In this document: positions 49,296 through 59,018 of the stretch, in pieces | How the letters are laid out: each line of letters starts with the position of its first letter | Position numbering within the stretch: position 1 is the first letter of the stretch | NCBI GenBank assembly: GCA_928724745.1 | Contig: CAKMXJ010000012.1 | Location: 434,001-498,000 of the forward strand | Length of the DNA stretch: 64,000 nucleotides | Origin: Anthracocystis setariae | Taxonomy: Eukaryota > Basidiomycota > Ustilaginomycetes > Ustilaginales > Ustilaginaceae | Direction of reading: 5' to 3' | The notes under the pieces: model-generated | Told to the model about the DNA's origin: nothing | Database searches by the model: none | What the model saw: the letters and a program-made list of their open reading frames with translations, nothing else | Made by a program: the position numbers and the translations under genes

Positions 49296-51146
49296 TTAGT
49301 CGAGCTTTATGCAGGGATGGGGAGGGGGAGGGGAGAGGGAAGAGAGGATGGCGTGGGCGATGAGTTGGGCGGAGGTGACGCAGCCTTCGAGGAGTGGGAT
49401 TCCGGAAGCCCAGCTTCCGCCGACCCAAATGCCTACGCTTGCGTCTTGGGAGGATTGAAGCGGGCCGAGTGCAAGTTTGGCTGCTGCTGCTGCTGCTGCT
49501 GCCGCGGCGGAGGAGGAGGAGGGGGGGGATGGGGAAGGGAGAGGTTTGTGGAACAAGAGTTGACGCGCTTGGTTGGCGCGATGGGTGAGGATGGCTCTTT
49601 CGAATGTGGTTGTCGAGAGCACTGTGGATGCGTTTGGTTGAAGCGAGGCGAGCGGGTTGGTGGATTGCATGATCAACATCGCTGGTTGTTGATCTTCAAG
49701 ACGGAGGATGTGCGTTGCCATGGTAAATTCACCCGCGCTGGTGACAAGATTCAGGTCTCTCCAATCCGGTTTGGCTGAAGGTAGAAGCGTTCGATCGGTA
49801 TGGTTGACCACTGTAGCACGTTGGTATTTGAAACACTTGAGTGCTTGCCTCACGTTCTCCAGCCTGAGCGCTTCCAACTTGTCGTGCGATGCAATGCTTT
49901 CCTGGTAACCCTCGAGGAACTGCGCTGTCTGATTCGCCTGTGTTGCAAAGACGATATGGTCATACGGGCCATGTTGCCTCTCCCCCTTGCGATTTCCAAC
50001 GTCGTCGGTGTGATGAACGACATTGACCCAAGCTTTGCCATCGCGGTAAGTGACACTGCGCACCTCTGCATCCGTCCACACACTCCCCCTCCCCGTACTT
50101 CTCTCGGACATGGTCTCTCCTTGGTTATCGAGATGACCGACCAGCTTAGCGACCACCGTCCTAACTCCATCGCGTACCACAAAATGATCGTGGCCCAATG
50201 TCAATGCGATGTAATCCAACACTTCGCCCGCGGGACAGCTCCAAACCGAGTCCAACGAACACGTCATCACCGCACTCATCAACGGCGCCAACGTCTCCAC
50301 CGCAAACCCGAGTTGAAGTGCCACACACCTGCGCAGAATCGGTTCCACCATCCACTCGATCCACCCCACCTTTCCCGCACCCGCACGTGCGGGGAATGGA
50401 TCATGCACAAGCTGCTGTAAAGTCGAACTCCACACCGGATGATGCGGATCGCTAGTATGCCGCATCCGATTGTGATACAGCGCAATGACCAACAACTGTA
50501 AATACCCGGAAACGAGCGACAATAGCGAGGTAACGTACGTTCTGAGTCTTAGCATGTGCGCTACGATGGCAGCGACATCGAACGACAAGGTGGTGGGGAT
50601 GAGGTTGGAAGGGATGCTGATTCCACGCCGACCGTTTGCGCCGTTGTAAAGGATGGTGGGTGTTGGCGTTTTCGTGGAGGATGTGAAGGGTGGTGGTGAA
50701 GGTTGTTTCAACGAAGATGGCAGGGTGGCGAACGAGTAGGTGAAGTTGGTCTTTTTGATACGGATGCCGAGATGGTGGTAGAGCGCGAGCAGGTTCGGAT
50801 AGTATCCACCGGTGAATGCGCGCATGGGCACGTCGATGCGCAGAAACTTGTCCTGTTTGCATGTCTCCCTCGACCTGGAACCTAGACACGACTCTGAATC
50901 GTCCCAACCGGGTTGATCGAGCGAAAGCGGCAACGCCACCGAGATGCTAGCGCTATCCATCCCCAGCGTCGCGGCACGTTCGAAGATATCGACGCTAATT
51001 TGGGGTAACGAGGTATCCGAAGCTGAAAAGGCCGGTGATGAAAGGTGGTACGCTGCCACCAGACCCGTAAGACCGGATCCCACGATGGCCACACGCACGT
51101 TGCCGCTGCGTGCAGATGAGGTCGGCATTGTCGTCGTCGTCGTCAT
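49296..51146 (-). CDS. FAD/NAD(P)-dependent amine-oxidase-like oxidoreductase
   Basis: A single-exon gene of 616 residues starting at ATG 51146; a second Met at residue 7 is possible. Residues 18-35 form the dinucleotide-binding beta-alpha-beta turn VAIVGSGLTGLVAAYHL (GxGxxG type), followed after about 20 residues by IFERA, where an acidic residue binds the ribose. IDVPMRAFTGGYYPNLLALYHHLGI and the later GPYDHIVFATQANQTAQFL strand resemble the NAD_binding_8/amine oxidase group that includes desaturase-like and cyclopropane-synthase-associated flavoproteins. An Ala run near 550-560 comes from CTG repeats. The substrate is unknown. The gene is divergent from the RNA helicase. Confidence 0.72.
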   Translation of the reverse strand: MTTTTTMPTSSARSGNVRVAIVGSGLTGLVAAYHLSSPAFSASDTSLPQISVDIFERAATLGMDSASISVALPLSLDQPGWDDSESCLGSRSRETCKQDKFLRIDVPMRAFTGGYYPNLLALYHHLGIRIKKTNFTYSFATLPSSLKQPSPPPFTSSTKTPTPTILYNGANGRRGISIPSNLIPTTLSFDVAAIVAHMLRLRTYVTSLLSLVSGYLQLLVIALYHNRMRHTSDPHHPVWSSTLQQLVHDPFPARAGAGKVGWIEWMVEPILRRCVALQLGFAVETLAPLMSAVMTCSLDSVWSCPAGEVLDYIALTLGHDHFVVRDGVRTVVAKLVGHLDNQGETMSERSTGRGSVWTDAEVRSVTYRDGKAWVNVVHHTDDVGNRKGERQHGPYDHIVFATQANQTAQFLEGYQESIASHDKLEALRLENVRQALKCFKYQRATVVNHTDRTLLPSAKPDWRDLNLVTSAGEFTMATHILRLEDQQPAMLIMQSTNPLASLQPNASTVLSTTTFERAILTHRANQARQLLFHKPLPSPSPPSSSSAAAAAAAAAAKLALGPLQSSQDASVGIWVGGSWASGIPLLEGCVTSAQLIAHAILSSLSPPPPHPCIKLD

Positions 51147-51464
51147 TTTAAAGATTTGGCGCAGAGGAATGAAGATGGCAAGCGAGTGGGGTGATAGTTG
51201 GCAGGGTATCTATGCGTCATAGACCGGGACTGTTCGTGCTTGATGTGGATTCCATATCATCAATGTATGTGGAGGTAACAGCGATGGGGGATGAGGAGGA
51301 GGAGGATGGCGAGCGGATTGCTTGGATTTAAAGTGCTTTTAAAAAAAAAAAAAAAGAATTTCCTTTAATATAAGGGTCCTTTTCTTGGCATTCTGTTTCT
51401 GGGTGTGAGATCGAAATTAACATATGAAAGAAAGTCATAACTGTGTTTTTTTTCTTTTTCTTTT

Positions 51465-51504
<40 letters not shown>

Positions 51505-51675
51505 TTTTGTTTTGTGTCGGACGAATTTGTTTGTTTGTGTGTTGGTTTTGGTGGTTTGGTGACATCAATTCAATTCAATTCGACTCAGCCTCGATCTTCT
51601 TCTTCTTCTTCTTCTCTACAACCATCATTCGACGTGCAACGATCAAGCACGCCATTGAACCGGTCCCATAAGACC
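51147..51675. other. Divergent promoter between the FAD protein and the helicase
   Basis: 529 bases with a very long T run at 51467-51503 (37 T) preceded by a CT-rich stretch, and a TTC repeat near 51596-51614 in the probable helicase leader. No gene is seen. Confidence 0.6.
51467..51503. repeat. Poly(T) run
   Basis: 37 consecutive T residues in the divergent promoter. Poly(dA:dT) tracts of this size exclude nucleosomes in fungi, which would suit a bidirectional promoter. Confidence 0.88.
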
Positions 51676-54600
51676 ATGGCCGACTCTTCTTCTTCTTCTT
51701 CCACATGGAGAAGCGGCGCCAAACCAGGCGGCTCCGCTTCAGCCAAGCCGAACGCAGGCAGGAGTCAAAACTCGAGATCCAGAGGAGGAAACGCAAACAG
51801 ATCAAAAGCTGCAAAAGATGCTACAGCATCAACATCGTCTGCATCATCATCCTCAGCAGCTGTAGCAGCAGCGACGGCGACGACGGCGACAACGACAACG
51901 AGCAGCTCTTCAGGATCCAAGTTCAAGTCGGGAGCACCCGCGAAAGCAACCAAGTTCCTCCCCTCCCAGCCTCTGCCATACCACTCGCTGCAGAACATCA
52001 AAGACTACTATCATGGACTGCTCGACAGCGGACTCGTCAAAAAGGCATGGATCGAAAACCCCAAAAACCCCATCCAGAACTACGTTCTCCACCGCACCGG
52101 AACCTACCCGGTCTACACCGTCGAAGAGGGCCAAGTGGAGGGCAGGAGGGACAACAACTTTCGCTGCATGCTTTGTTTCGATCTCGAAAACGAATGGAGC
52201 GTCTACGGCGATGCCAAGACCGCCAAGGATGCTGAGCGCGTAGCTGCACTCCATGCCGTCCTCTTCCTCCAGAACAAAGGCGACATCTTGACCAAAACCC
52301 CCACCGCATCTCCACCCGCACCGCTCGTGCCCCAGCAGCAAGGCCCCGTTTCGACGCTCAGCGACGGCTCTCAACTCACCGTCCAGCGCGCCAGAGAGTT
52401 CATCGACTTCTACTGCAAACGCTTCAACCTCGGTAAGCCCGACATTCGCCAGTCTGCTGGAAAGCAGTCCAAATCCAAACGTGGCAACAAAGCTTCCACC
52501 TCGGCAACCACCCAACCTCATGCGTCCATGTACATCGCCGGTAACGAGATCGGCGCCGCCGTGGGCAAGAATACCAAACAGGCTGTGGCAAACTGCTACC
52601 TCGAGTCGGTCGCCTACATCGAGTCCATGGATCCCACCCTCTGGAAGACCTTCAATCTGCACCACAAGCCCGGCGTGTCGATCGGCAAAGCGCCGCACGT
52701 CGCCTTCCACATGAGCGACGAACTCGAAGACTCGGTGCAAAACATCTACCAAACCATGATCCGCAGCAAGATCTACGCCAAACGTCCTCGCACCAGTGGA
52801 GTCGCCGCCGCCGGAGAGGATCCCAACGCTGCCAACAAGGATGCAAACGAGCAGCGCGACAAGCAGCGACAAGCTCGACAGATGCGCGCTAGACGCTTTA
52901 ACCAGCAATTCGGCGCAACCGACGACTCGCTCCAGAGAAAGAGTGAACAGCTTGAGCTCAACCTGGCAAAGTACTATGCGGACGATGCCATGGCCAAGAT
53001 GCGCGACCAGCGTCTCAGCTTGCCCGTGTCGCAAAAGCAGTCGGATGTGCTCGTCAAGGTGGAGCTCAACCAGGTCACCATTTGCATGGCCGCCACCGGG
53101 TCCGGCAAGACCACTCAGATTCCGCAGATCCTGTTCGACGATTACATTCTGCAGGGCAAAGGTGCCAAGTGCAACATCATCTGCACGCAACCGCGACGTA
53201 TCGCTGCCATCTCGGTGGCGGAGCGAGTCGCCAAGGAAAGGGGAGAAAAGCTCGGTCAAACCGTCGGATACCAAGTCCGCTTCGAAGCCAAACCGCCGCA
53301 GCCCAACGGCTCCATCACCTTCTGCACCACCGGAGTCTTCCTTCGTCGCCTGCAGTCCGCACTGGGCGATGCCGAATCGTCCAACACGTTTCTGGATTCC
53401 ATCACGCATGTGGTCATCGACGAAGTGCACGAGAGGGATGTCGAGACGGATCTGCTGCTCGTCGTGATCAAGCGCTTGTTGGCCGAGAGGAGGCGTTTGG
53501 GCAAGAAGGAAATCAAGGTGGTGCTGATGAGTGCCACCATCGATCCGACGCTGTTCCAAAACTACTTTGCCGACCACACGGGCCTCCCCGCGCCCGTCGT
53601 CGAGATCCCCGGCCGCAGCTTCCCCGTCGAAAAGCACTACCTCGAGGAAACGGTGAGGAACTTGGAGGCGTTGCGACTAGCGCCGCAAATGGGCGGATGG
53701 GTGTGGGGAGAGAAGAACGTGCGCGACTACATTGAACGCGAGGTGTATAACCGTGGCGGCACGGCCTCGCGCTCGCGATACGGTCAACCGGCAGTAAACA
53801 CCCACACCAACGAGGTGCACGACGAGATGGCGGATCAAGTCGACGATCTCGAGATCCCGTACCCGCTCGTGGCGCTCATCATCGCGTACGTGCTGAGCAT
53901 CTCGGATGACGGCCACGTGCTCGTCTTCCTGCCCGGATGGGACGAGATCAAAGCGGTCAATCTGCTGCTCACCGATACGGCCTACCATCCGCTGCTGCGC
54001 ACCGATTTCAACGACCGCGACCAGTACGAGATCCACATCCTCCACTCCACCGTGCCCGTAGCGGACCAGCAAGCGGTCTTTGAACCGCCTCGGAACAGGC
54101 GCATCCGTCGCATCATTCTGGCGACCAATATCGCCGAAACCTCGATCACGATCCCGGATGTCGTGTACGTCGTCGACACGGGCCGCGTCAAGGAGAAACG
54201 GTACGATCCTGAGCGCCACCTCTCGTCGCTCGTGTCGGCGTGGGTGGGCACGTCCAACCTGAACCAACGTGCGGGTCGTGCGGGTCGTCACCGTGCTGGC
54301 GAGTACTTTGGCGTGCTCTCGAAAGCGCGCTACGACCGACTCAAGGTTAATCAGACGGTGGAGATGAAGCGCACCGATCTGAGCAATGTGGTGATGCACA
54401 TCAAGGCGTTGGATATCCCCGGGATGGAGGTGGAGGAGGTGCTTGCCGGTGCGATCGAGCCTCCGGGCGCCGAGAGGGTGGTGGCGGCGATGGAGAAGCT
54501 CAAGATGGTGGGAGCGTTGGATGTGCATAAGCGGCTGACTTCGTTGGGCCGCGTGTTGTTGCAGTTGCCCGTGGATGCGGTGATGGGCAAGATGTGTTTG

Positions 54601-56079
54601 TATGGTGCGTTTTTCCGGTGTCTCGACCCGGTGCTGACGCTCGCGGCGATCCTGACGAGTAGGGATCCGTTCATGGCGCCCGTTCAGATGAGGGATGAGG
54701 CCGAGTTGGTCAAGGACCGTTGGTGTCCGCCGGACTTTCGATCGGATGCGTTCTGCGTGCTCAGGGCGTACACGCGCTGGTGGGACATGCAGGGTCGCGG
54801 CGACTTTGTAGCGGCGAATCGCTTCTGCCAGGAAAACTTCCTCAGCAAACTCACGCTTCTTCAGATTCAACAGGTCAAAGAACATCTCTTCCAGAGCATG
54901 GACAAGGCCGACATCATCTCGGTCATTTCGTCGTCGTCGGCTTCGGCTTCGACTTCCGGTGCGGGGTATTCCAAGTATAGGAGGATTCGCGAGACGGATG
55001 CGGAGCTGAATGTGAATTCGGACTCAACGTCGTTGCTAGCGGGGTTGGTGGCGGTGGCGTCGACGCCGAACTTCGCCATCAAGTCCGGCAAGGCGAGCTA
55101 CCGGACGGCGCAGGATAAGAGTTGTCTGATGCACCCGTCGAGTGTGTGTCACAGCAAGTTTACCAAGCACAAGCGCAGCGATGATGCGATGGTGGGGTTG
55201 GGCGAGAAGGAGATGTTTGCGTTTAGCGAAAAGGTCAAGAACGTGAGTGGGTCTGCGGGGCAGAATGCGAGTACGATGCTGCGCGGGTGTACGAGGCTGG
55301 ATCCGTTGACGTACATGCTGTTCGGTGCGACCGAGGTGAGGGTGTTGGGCGAGGGGGTGGAGTGCGATTACTGGTTGCCGATTACGGGCTCGGTGAGTGC
55401 GTTGGATGGGTTGGAGCGGCTGCGCGGCGTGATGGATGCGGTGATGCTGCGCGTGTTCGAAGGGATTGGCAAGAAGAGGAGGGAGAGTGGAAGGGATGCG
55501 GAGGAGGACGAGGGTGGGGAGGATGACGACGAGGGCGACGAGGAGGAGTGGGGTGATCGGACGGATCTATCGCTGTCGACGCAGGAGATCGGTGAGTTCG
55601 AGTACATGTCGCAGGGGATCGTTCATATTCTCGATGGATACGCGGGCGAGAGGGGTTGGACGAGCAGTCGCGCGTCGACTCGACCTGCCAGTCCTACAAA
55701 TCTCGGAATCGGCGGGTTGAGCTTGCACGACTCCACCCGTGGCGCTCCCGCCAGTGTCGCTAGTCAGGTGTATGGAGCTGGAACTAGTCGAGGTGGGTCT
55801 TCGGTGAATTTGAACTCGATGCCGTCGAGCAATGGGGGTAGTCGATGGACGAGTCGATCGCACACGCCCGATGTTCATCTTAGTGTTACCGATGATGCTC
55901 GGACTACCACTAGCGAGGCGACTAGTATCACCACCGCTGGTGTTGTCAGTGGTGGGAAAGAGGTCGAGACGGTGACAGGTGGGAAGGGGAGCGGTTCGAG
56001 AGGTAACTGGCGTGGTCGAGGGCGTGGTCGTGGTCGAGGCGGTCGTTCCAACCACGCTCACACTGCTACTACCAACTAG
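51676..56079 (+). CDS. DEAH-box RNA helicase with dsRNA-binding domains (DHX9/DHX36 clade)
   Basis: A single-exon gene of 1467 residues. The start at ATG 51676 is chosen because the upstream in-frame stretch is only the poly(T) leader. The N-terminal 90 residues are Ser/Ala/Thr-rich. A dsRNA-binding-like domain spans about 105-195 (LQNIKDYYHGLLDSG, then AKDAERVAALHAVLFLQ) and a second about 235-370. The helicase core has ATGSGKTTQIPQI (motif I, about 474), the TQPRRIAAISVAERVA block (Ia), DEVHERD (II, about 581), LMSATID (III), FLPGWDEI (IV), TNIAETSITIPD (V) and QRAGRAGR (VI). The helicase-associated HA2 and OB-fold regions follow. The tail ends in GRGRGRGRGG, an RGG-like RNA-binding end as in DHX9. 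It probably unwinds structured RNA. The exact orthologue (DHX9, DHX30, DHX36 or DHX57) is not settled. Confidence 0.88.
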   Translation: MADSSSSSSTWRSGAKPGGSASAKPNAGRSQNSRSRGGNANRSKAAKDATASTSSASSSSAAVAAATATTATTTTSSSSGSKFKSGAPAKATKFLPSQPLPYHSLQNIKDYYHGLLDSGLVKKAWIENPKNPIQNYVLHRTGTYPVYTVEEGQVEGRRDNNFRCMLCFDLENEWSVYGDAKTAKDAERVAALHAVLFLQNKGDILTKTPTASPPAPLVPQQQGPVSTLSDGSQLTVQRAREFIDFYCKRFNLGKPDIRQSAGKQSKSKRGNKASTSATTQPHASMYIAGNEIGAAVGKNTKQAVANCYLESVAYIESMDPTLWKTFNLHHKPGVSIGKAPHVAFHMSDELEDSVQNIYQTMIRSKIYAKRPRTSGVAAAGEDPNAANKDANEQRDKQRQARQMRARRFNQQFGATDDSLQRKSEQLELNLAKYYADDAMAKMRDQRLSLPVSQKQSDVLVKVELNQVTICMAATGSGKTTQIPQILFDDYILQGKGAKCNIICTQPRRIAAISVAERVAKERGEKLGQTVGYQVRFEAKPPQPNGSITFCTTGVFLRRLQSALGDAESSNTFLDSITHVVIDEVHERDVETDLLLVVIKRLLAERRRLGKKEIKVVLMSATIDPTLFQNYFADHTGLPAPVVEIPGRSFPVEKHYLEETVRNLEALRLAPQMGGWVWGEKNVRDYIEREVYNRGGTASRSRYGQPAVNTHTNEVHDEMADQVDDLEIPYPLVALIIAYVLSISDDGHVLVFLPGWDEIKAVNLLLTDTAYHPLLRTDFNDRDQYEIHILHSTVPVADQQAVFEPPRNRRIRRIILATNIAETSITIPDVVYVVDTGRVKEKRYDPERHLSSLVSAWVGTSNLNQRAGRAGRHRAGEYFGVLSKARYDRLKVNQTVEMKRTDLSNVVMHIKALDIPGMEVEEVLAGAIEPPGAERVVAAMEKLKMVGALDVHKRLTSLGRVLLQLPVDAVMGKMCLYGAFFRCLDPVLTLAAILTSRDPFMAPVQMRDEAELVKDRWCPPDFRSDAFCVLRAYTRWWDMQGRGDFVAANRFCQENFLSKLTLLQIQQVKEHLFQSMDKADIISVISSSSASASTSGAGYSKYRRIRETDAELNVNSDSTSLLAGLVAVASTPNFAIKSGKASYRTAQDKSCLMHPSSVCHSKFTKHKRSDDAMVGLGEKEMFAFSEKVKNVSGSAGQNASTMLRGCTRLDPLTYMLFGATEVRVLGEGVECDYWLPITGSVSALDGLERLRGVMDAVMLRVFEGIGKKRRESGRDAEEDEGGEDDDEGDEEEWGDRTDLSLSTQEIGEFEYMSQGIVHILDGYAGERGWTSSRASTRPASPTNLGIGGLSLHDSTRGAPASVASQVYGAGTSRGGSSVNLNSMPSSNGGSRWTSRSHTPDVHLSVTDDARTTTSEATSITTAGVVSGGKEVETVTGGKGSGSRGNWRGRGRGRGRGGRSNHAHTATTN

Positions 56080-56386
56080 TCCGTCATCCTCCCTACTTGA
56101 AATGCAATTCTGATGGGTATTCATCATCATCGTCAAATCACTCTCGACTCCATCGGCTTGACCCCACTTTCAATGTCGAGCTATTGTATCCGCGTGATTG
56201 AGCTGGCCAAAGACGCAAGTTGTCGCGGGTGAATGGACGGCGAACTACATAATATAATTGAGTCTGTGATTCGTGGGTGTTTATTATACTAAAGAGGCGT
56301 TTGATGTGGAGAAGGCCGTGACAGCACCGAGCCCACGCTTTTGCCTTGACCCACCATCATCGTGTTCCTGTGCGGTGTGCTGTACG
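56080..56386. other. Spacer upstream of the Zn2Cys6 gene
   Basis: 307 bases between two genes in the same direction, holding the helicase 3' flank and the Zn2Cys6 promoter. No gene is seen. Confidence 0.55.
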
Positions 56387-58960
56387 ATGGGATCCGCACC
56401 ACCCTCACCTACCCATGAACACGATAGGGATAGCGACGCCGAAACACAAGACGCAAACGGCGGTGGCGGCACCAAGAAGGTCTCGTGTCAACCATGTCGC
56501 GAGGCCAAGGTGAAATGCATCCCACCTCCCACGCCAGTCGACGACTCAACCACCACCACCACCACCATCGCCGGCGCATGTGCACGCTGCACTAAGATGG
56601 GCCGGGAATGCTTCTACCGCCAACACAAACGCGGGCGGAAACCGGGAAAGATCAAGTTGCAGCAGATTCTTCGCCGGCTCGAGGTGCTTGATCGGACGAT
56701 CGAAGAGATCCGCGAGTTGAATGTCGAGGTGGGGGACGAGGATGCGAGCAGTTTGGTCGAGACGTTGAGTTGGCAGTTGCATCGGAGCAAGTTCTTTGAT
56801 CAGGGTGCGGGGAGGGTGGATGAGCGTGCGATTTCGTTTGGTGCGGCTTCGTCCATGTCATTGGGTGCCGAGGCGAGGAGAAGGGGGCACAGGGTAGCGA
56901 GTGAAGGGTTGGCTCGAGGGCCAGAGAGGGAGGCGGGCGAAGCTGGCGCGAGGATGGTTCGATCGCGATCGGATTTGAACATGCTCGTGGATATGGAAGA
57001 CCATGCTAGCGTTGCCCGTGTGCCGGACGAATTCCCCACACTGTCGAATCCACTCAAGCTCCTCGCCCAGGCAAGCAGCGACCATCAGAACAAGGCGCAG
57101 GAAACACGCAAACGTCCCCGCTCCCCCTCCCCCTCCCGCTCTCCCTCCTCCTCCTCCTCCTCCTCCAAACATCGGAAGGCTCCCTCGGAGACACGCTGGG
57201 CATCGACCTACTTCTCACGAGGGGCATTCCACCCTGTGTACGACAACCGACCTGACGTCGACCCGATCTCGTGCGCCCTCCTCACGCCGCACACCGCCTC
57301 GCGTCTGCTGACCCGCTTCTACGACAACTTTGGCACATTCATGCACATCCTCGATCCCACACTGTCGACACTCACCTACATCCGAAAACACTCGGCCTTC
57401 CTTCTCACCGTGATCTGTGCGATCAGTGCCGAGTTCGACATCTCCAACACCGAGTCGCGCGAACTGGCAGGGCGACTTCGACACCACTACGAGTCCATGC
57501 TTCCGTTTGTCACGAGCGGCGAGTGCAAAAACGTCGAGATGGCCCAAGCGTTGTTCCTGCTCGCCAACTACCGCGCCATGTCGGAGAATGCGATGAGCGA
57601 CCAAACGTGGCTCTTCCTCGGCACCGCGATCCGAATCGCGACCGAACTCGGCTGCAACCTGGTCTGCTACTCGTACTCGACCGATGGAAATGCGCAACGC
57701 GGCGGCGAACACTATCTGCGCCAGCTGCGAAATACGGAGCGGCTGTGGATCAATCTGTGGAATTTGGAAAAGACGTTGGCGAGTCAGACAGGCCAGAGGA
57801 TGCATTTGGGCGATGAAGGCGTGATTGCGATGTGTTCGCGGTGGCATCGGATGCCGACGAGTTTAAGGCAGGATGAGGTGTTGGTGGCGCAGGTGGAGTT
57901 GAGGAGGGTGATGATTAGTATGGGCGATGAGTTTAATACGCATGTGTTGCGCAGTTTGGGCGCAAGGAGGGGTGTGGCTCACTCTCAACCCAGTGGGGAG
58001 GGGGAGGGGGAGGGGGAGGAGATTTTGAAATCCGCCGAATGCGAGCAGCTCTCACTGCAGTTGACGTATTTCCGAAACAGCGTACAGATGGATCTGAAAC
58101 GGTGGGAGGAACGTTGGCTCTCCACCGCCACTCAGAATGTGGGAGATATGCCGACACCGTTGCAGATCATTGGACCGTTGTCGCTCGACTACGCCGCGCT
58201 GATCACATACGCGCTCCCGCTGCCTATCGGGTATAGTGTGGATGTCAGTGCCGAGCTGACCGCGCTGTATCGACTGTGCTATGTCAGCTGCACCAACTAC
58301 ATGACCACGTTCATCGATCGCAGCCAGCGCGGGTGGATGGACTATGTGACGAATTCGTTCATCGTGTCGACGGTGTATGCGGTCGTGTTTGCACTCGATT
58401 TGGTGCGCAAGTCGTCGAACACGCGCGCGGGGAGAGGTGGGGTCGATTTCGGCTTCGTCTCGCAATCTCGCGTTGTCAAGTTGGCCCGGCTCACCAGTGG
58501 CGAACTGGCAAGGATAGGTGGCAAGGGGAGGAGGATCGCCTCCAAGTATGGTGTATTTCTCAATGGCGTCCTGGTCAGATTCGGCGCCGAGGAGGTCGAG
58601 CCCGAGCCAGCCGAGAAATCATCGGTACCGGTGTCCCAAGGACACCAGGCATGGATCCCTCCACCACACCACCACTCTACCCAAACCGTAGTACCCTACA
58701 CACACGCACTTAGTCCAGCCTCATGGTTCAACCACCTCACCGCCCCACCCGCACCCGCACCCGCTCCAACCGTTCCCACAGCACCACCACCACCACCACC
58801 ACCACCACCACCAGCAGCAGCAGCAACAGCGTTTAGCGACCTTCCACCTGACCCACAATGGGAATGGATGATGCGCGATCTGGACTTCTTCACCGTCGAC
58901 GGGGGCGGTGGCGCGGGCGAACCGATCCTCGACCAAATGGGCCGTCTCTTCGGCCAATAA
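56387..58960 (+). CDS. Zn(II)2Cys6 transcription factor
   Basis: A single-exon gene of 857 residues from ATG 56387; the codon further upstream in frame is GTG. The binuclear zinc cluster lies at Cys 34, 37, 44, 65, 68 and 75: SCQPCREAKVKC, then a 20-residue linker rich in Thr, then CARCTKMGREC, followed by basic RQHKRGRKPGK. The linker is long for this family. A coiled-coil-like helix (about 85-105) probably mediates dimerisation. The fungal-specific regulatory domain spans about 300-640 (LLTRFYDNFGTFMHILDPTL, LFLGTAIRIATELGCNL, RLWINLWNLEKTLASQTG). The C-terminus contains Pro runs from CCA repeats. The regulated pathway is unknown. Confidence 0.9.
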   Translation: MGSAPPSPTHEHDRDSDAETQDANGGGGTKKVSCQPCREAKVKCIPPPTPVDDSTTTTTTIAGACARCTKMGRECFYRQHKRGRKPGKIKLQQILRRLEVLDRTIEEIRELNVEVGDEDASSLVETLSWQLHRSKFFDQGAGRVDERAISFGAASSMSLGAEARRRGHRVASEGLARGPEREAGEAGARMVRSRSDLNMLVDMEDHASVARVPDEFPTLSNPLKLLAQASSDHQNKAQETRKRPRSPSPSRSPSSSSSSSKHRKAPSETRWASTYFSRGAFHPVYDNRPDVDPISCALLTPHTASRLLTRFYDNFGTFMHILDPTLSTLTYIRKHSAFLLTVICAISAEFDISNTESRELAGRLRHHYESMLPFVTSGECKNVEMAQALFLLANYRAMSENAMSDQTWLFLGTAIRIATELGCNLVCYSYSTDGNAQRGGEHYLRQLRNTERLWINLWNLEKTLASQTGQRMHLGDEGVIAMCSRWHRMPTSLRQDEVLVAQVELRRVMISMGDEFNTHVLRSLGARRGVAHSQPSGEGEGEGEEILKSAECEQLSLQLTYFRNSVQMDLKRWEERWLSTATQNVGDMPTPLQIIGPLSLDYAALITYALPLPIGYSVDVSAELTALYRLCYVSCTNYMTTFIDRSQRGWMDYVTNSFIVSTVYAVVFALDLVRKSSNTRAGRGGVDFGFVSQSRVVKLARLTSGELARIGGKGRRIASKYGVFLNGVLVRFGAEEVEPEPAEKSSVPVSQGHQAWIPPPHHHSTQTVVPYTHALSPASWFNHLTAPPAPAPAPTVPTAPPPPPPPPPPAAAATAFSDLPPDPQWEWMMRDLDFFTVDGGGGAGEPILDQMGRLFGQ

Positions 58961-59018
58961 CAACATTCAATCATCAATAATATGTTTCTTTTCTTAATCC
59001 CTATCCTATCTACATTTT

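Noticed and set aside
48235..49428. 397-residue open frame on the minus strand
   Set aside because: Opposite YHM2, includes a run of Phe from the A-rich tail; shadow.
51910..53637. 575-residue open frame on the minus strand
   Set aside because: Opposite the conserved helicase core, no recognisable domain.
53677..54885. 402-residue open frame on the minus strand
   Set aside because: Opposite helicase motifs IV-VI and HA2; shadow.
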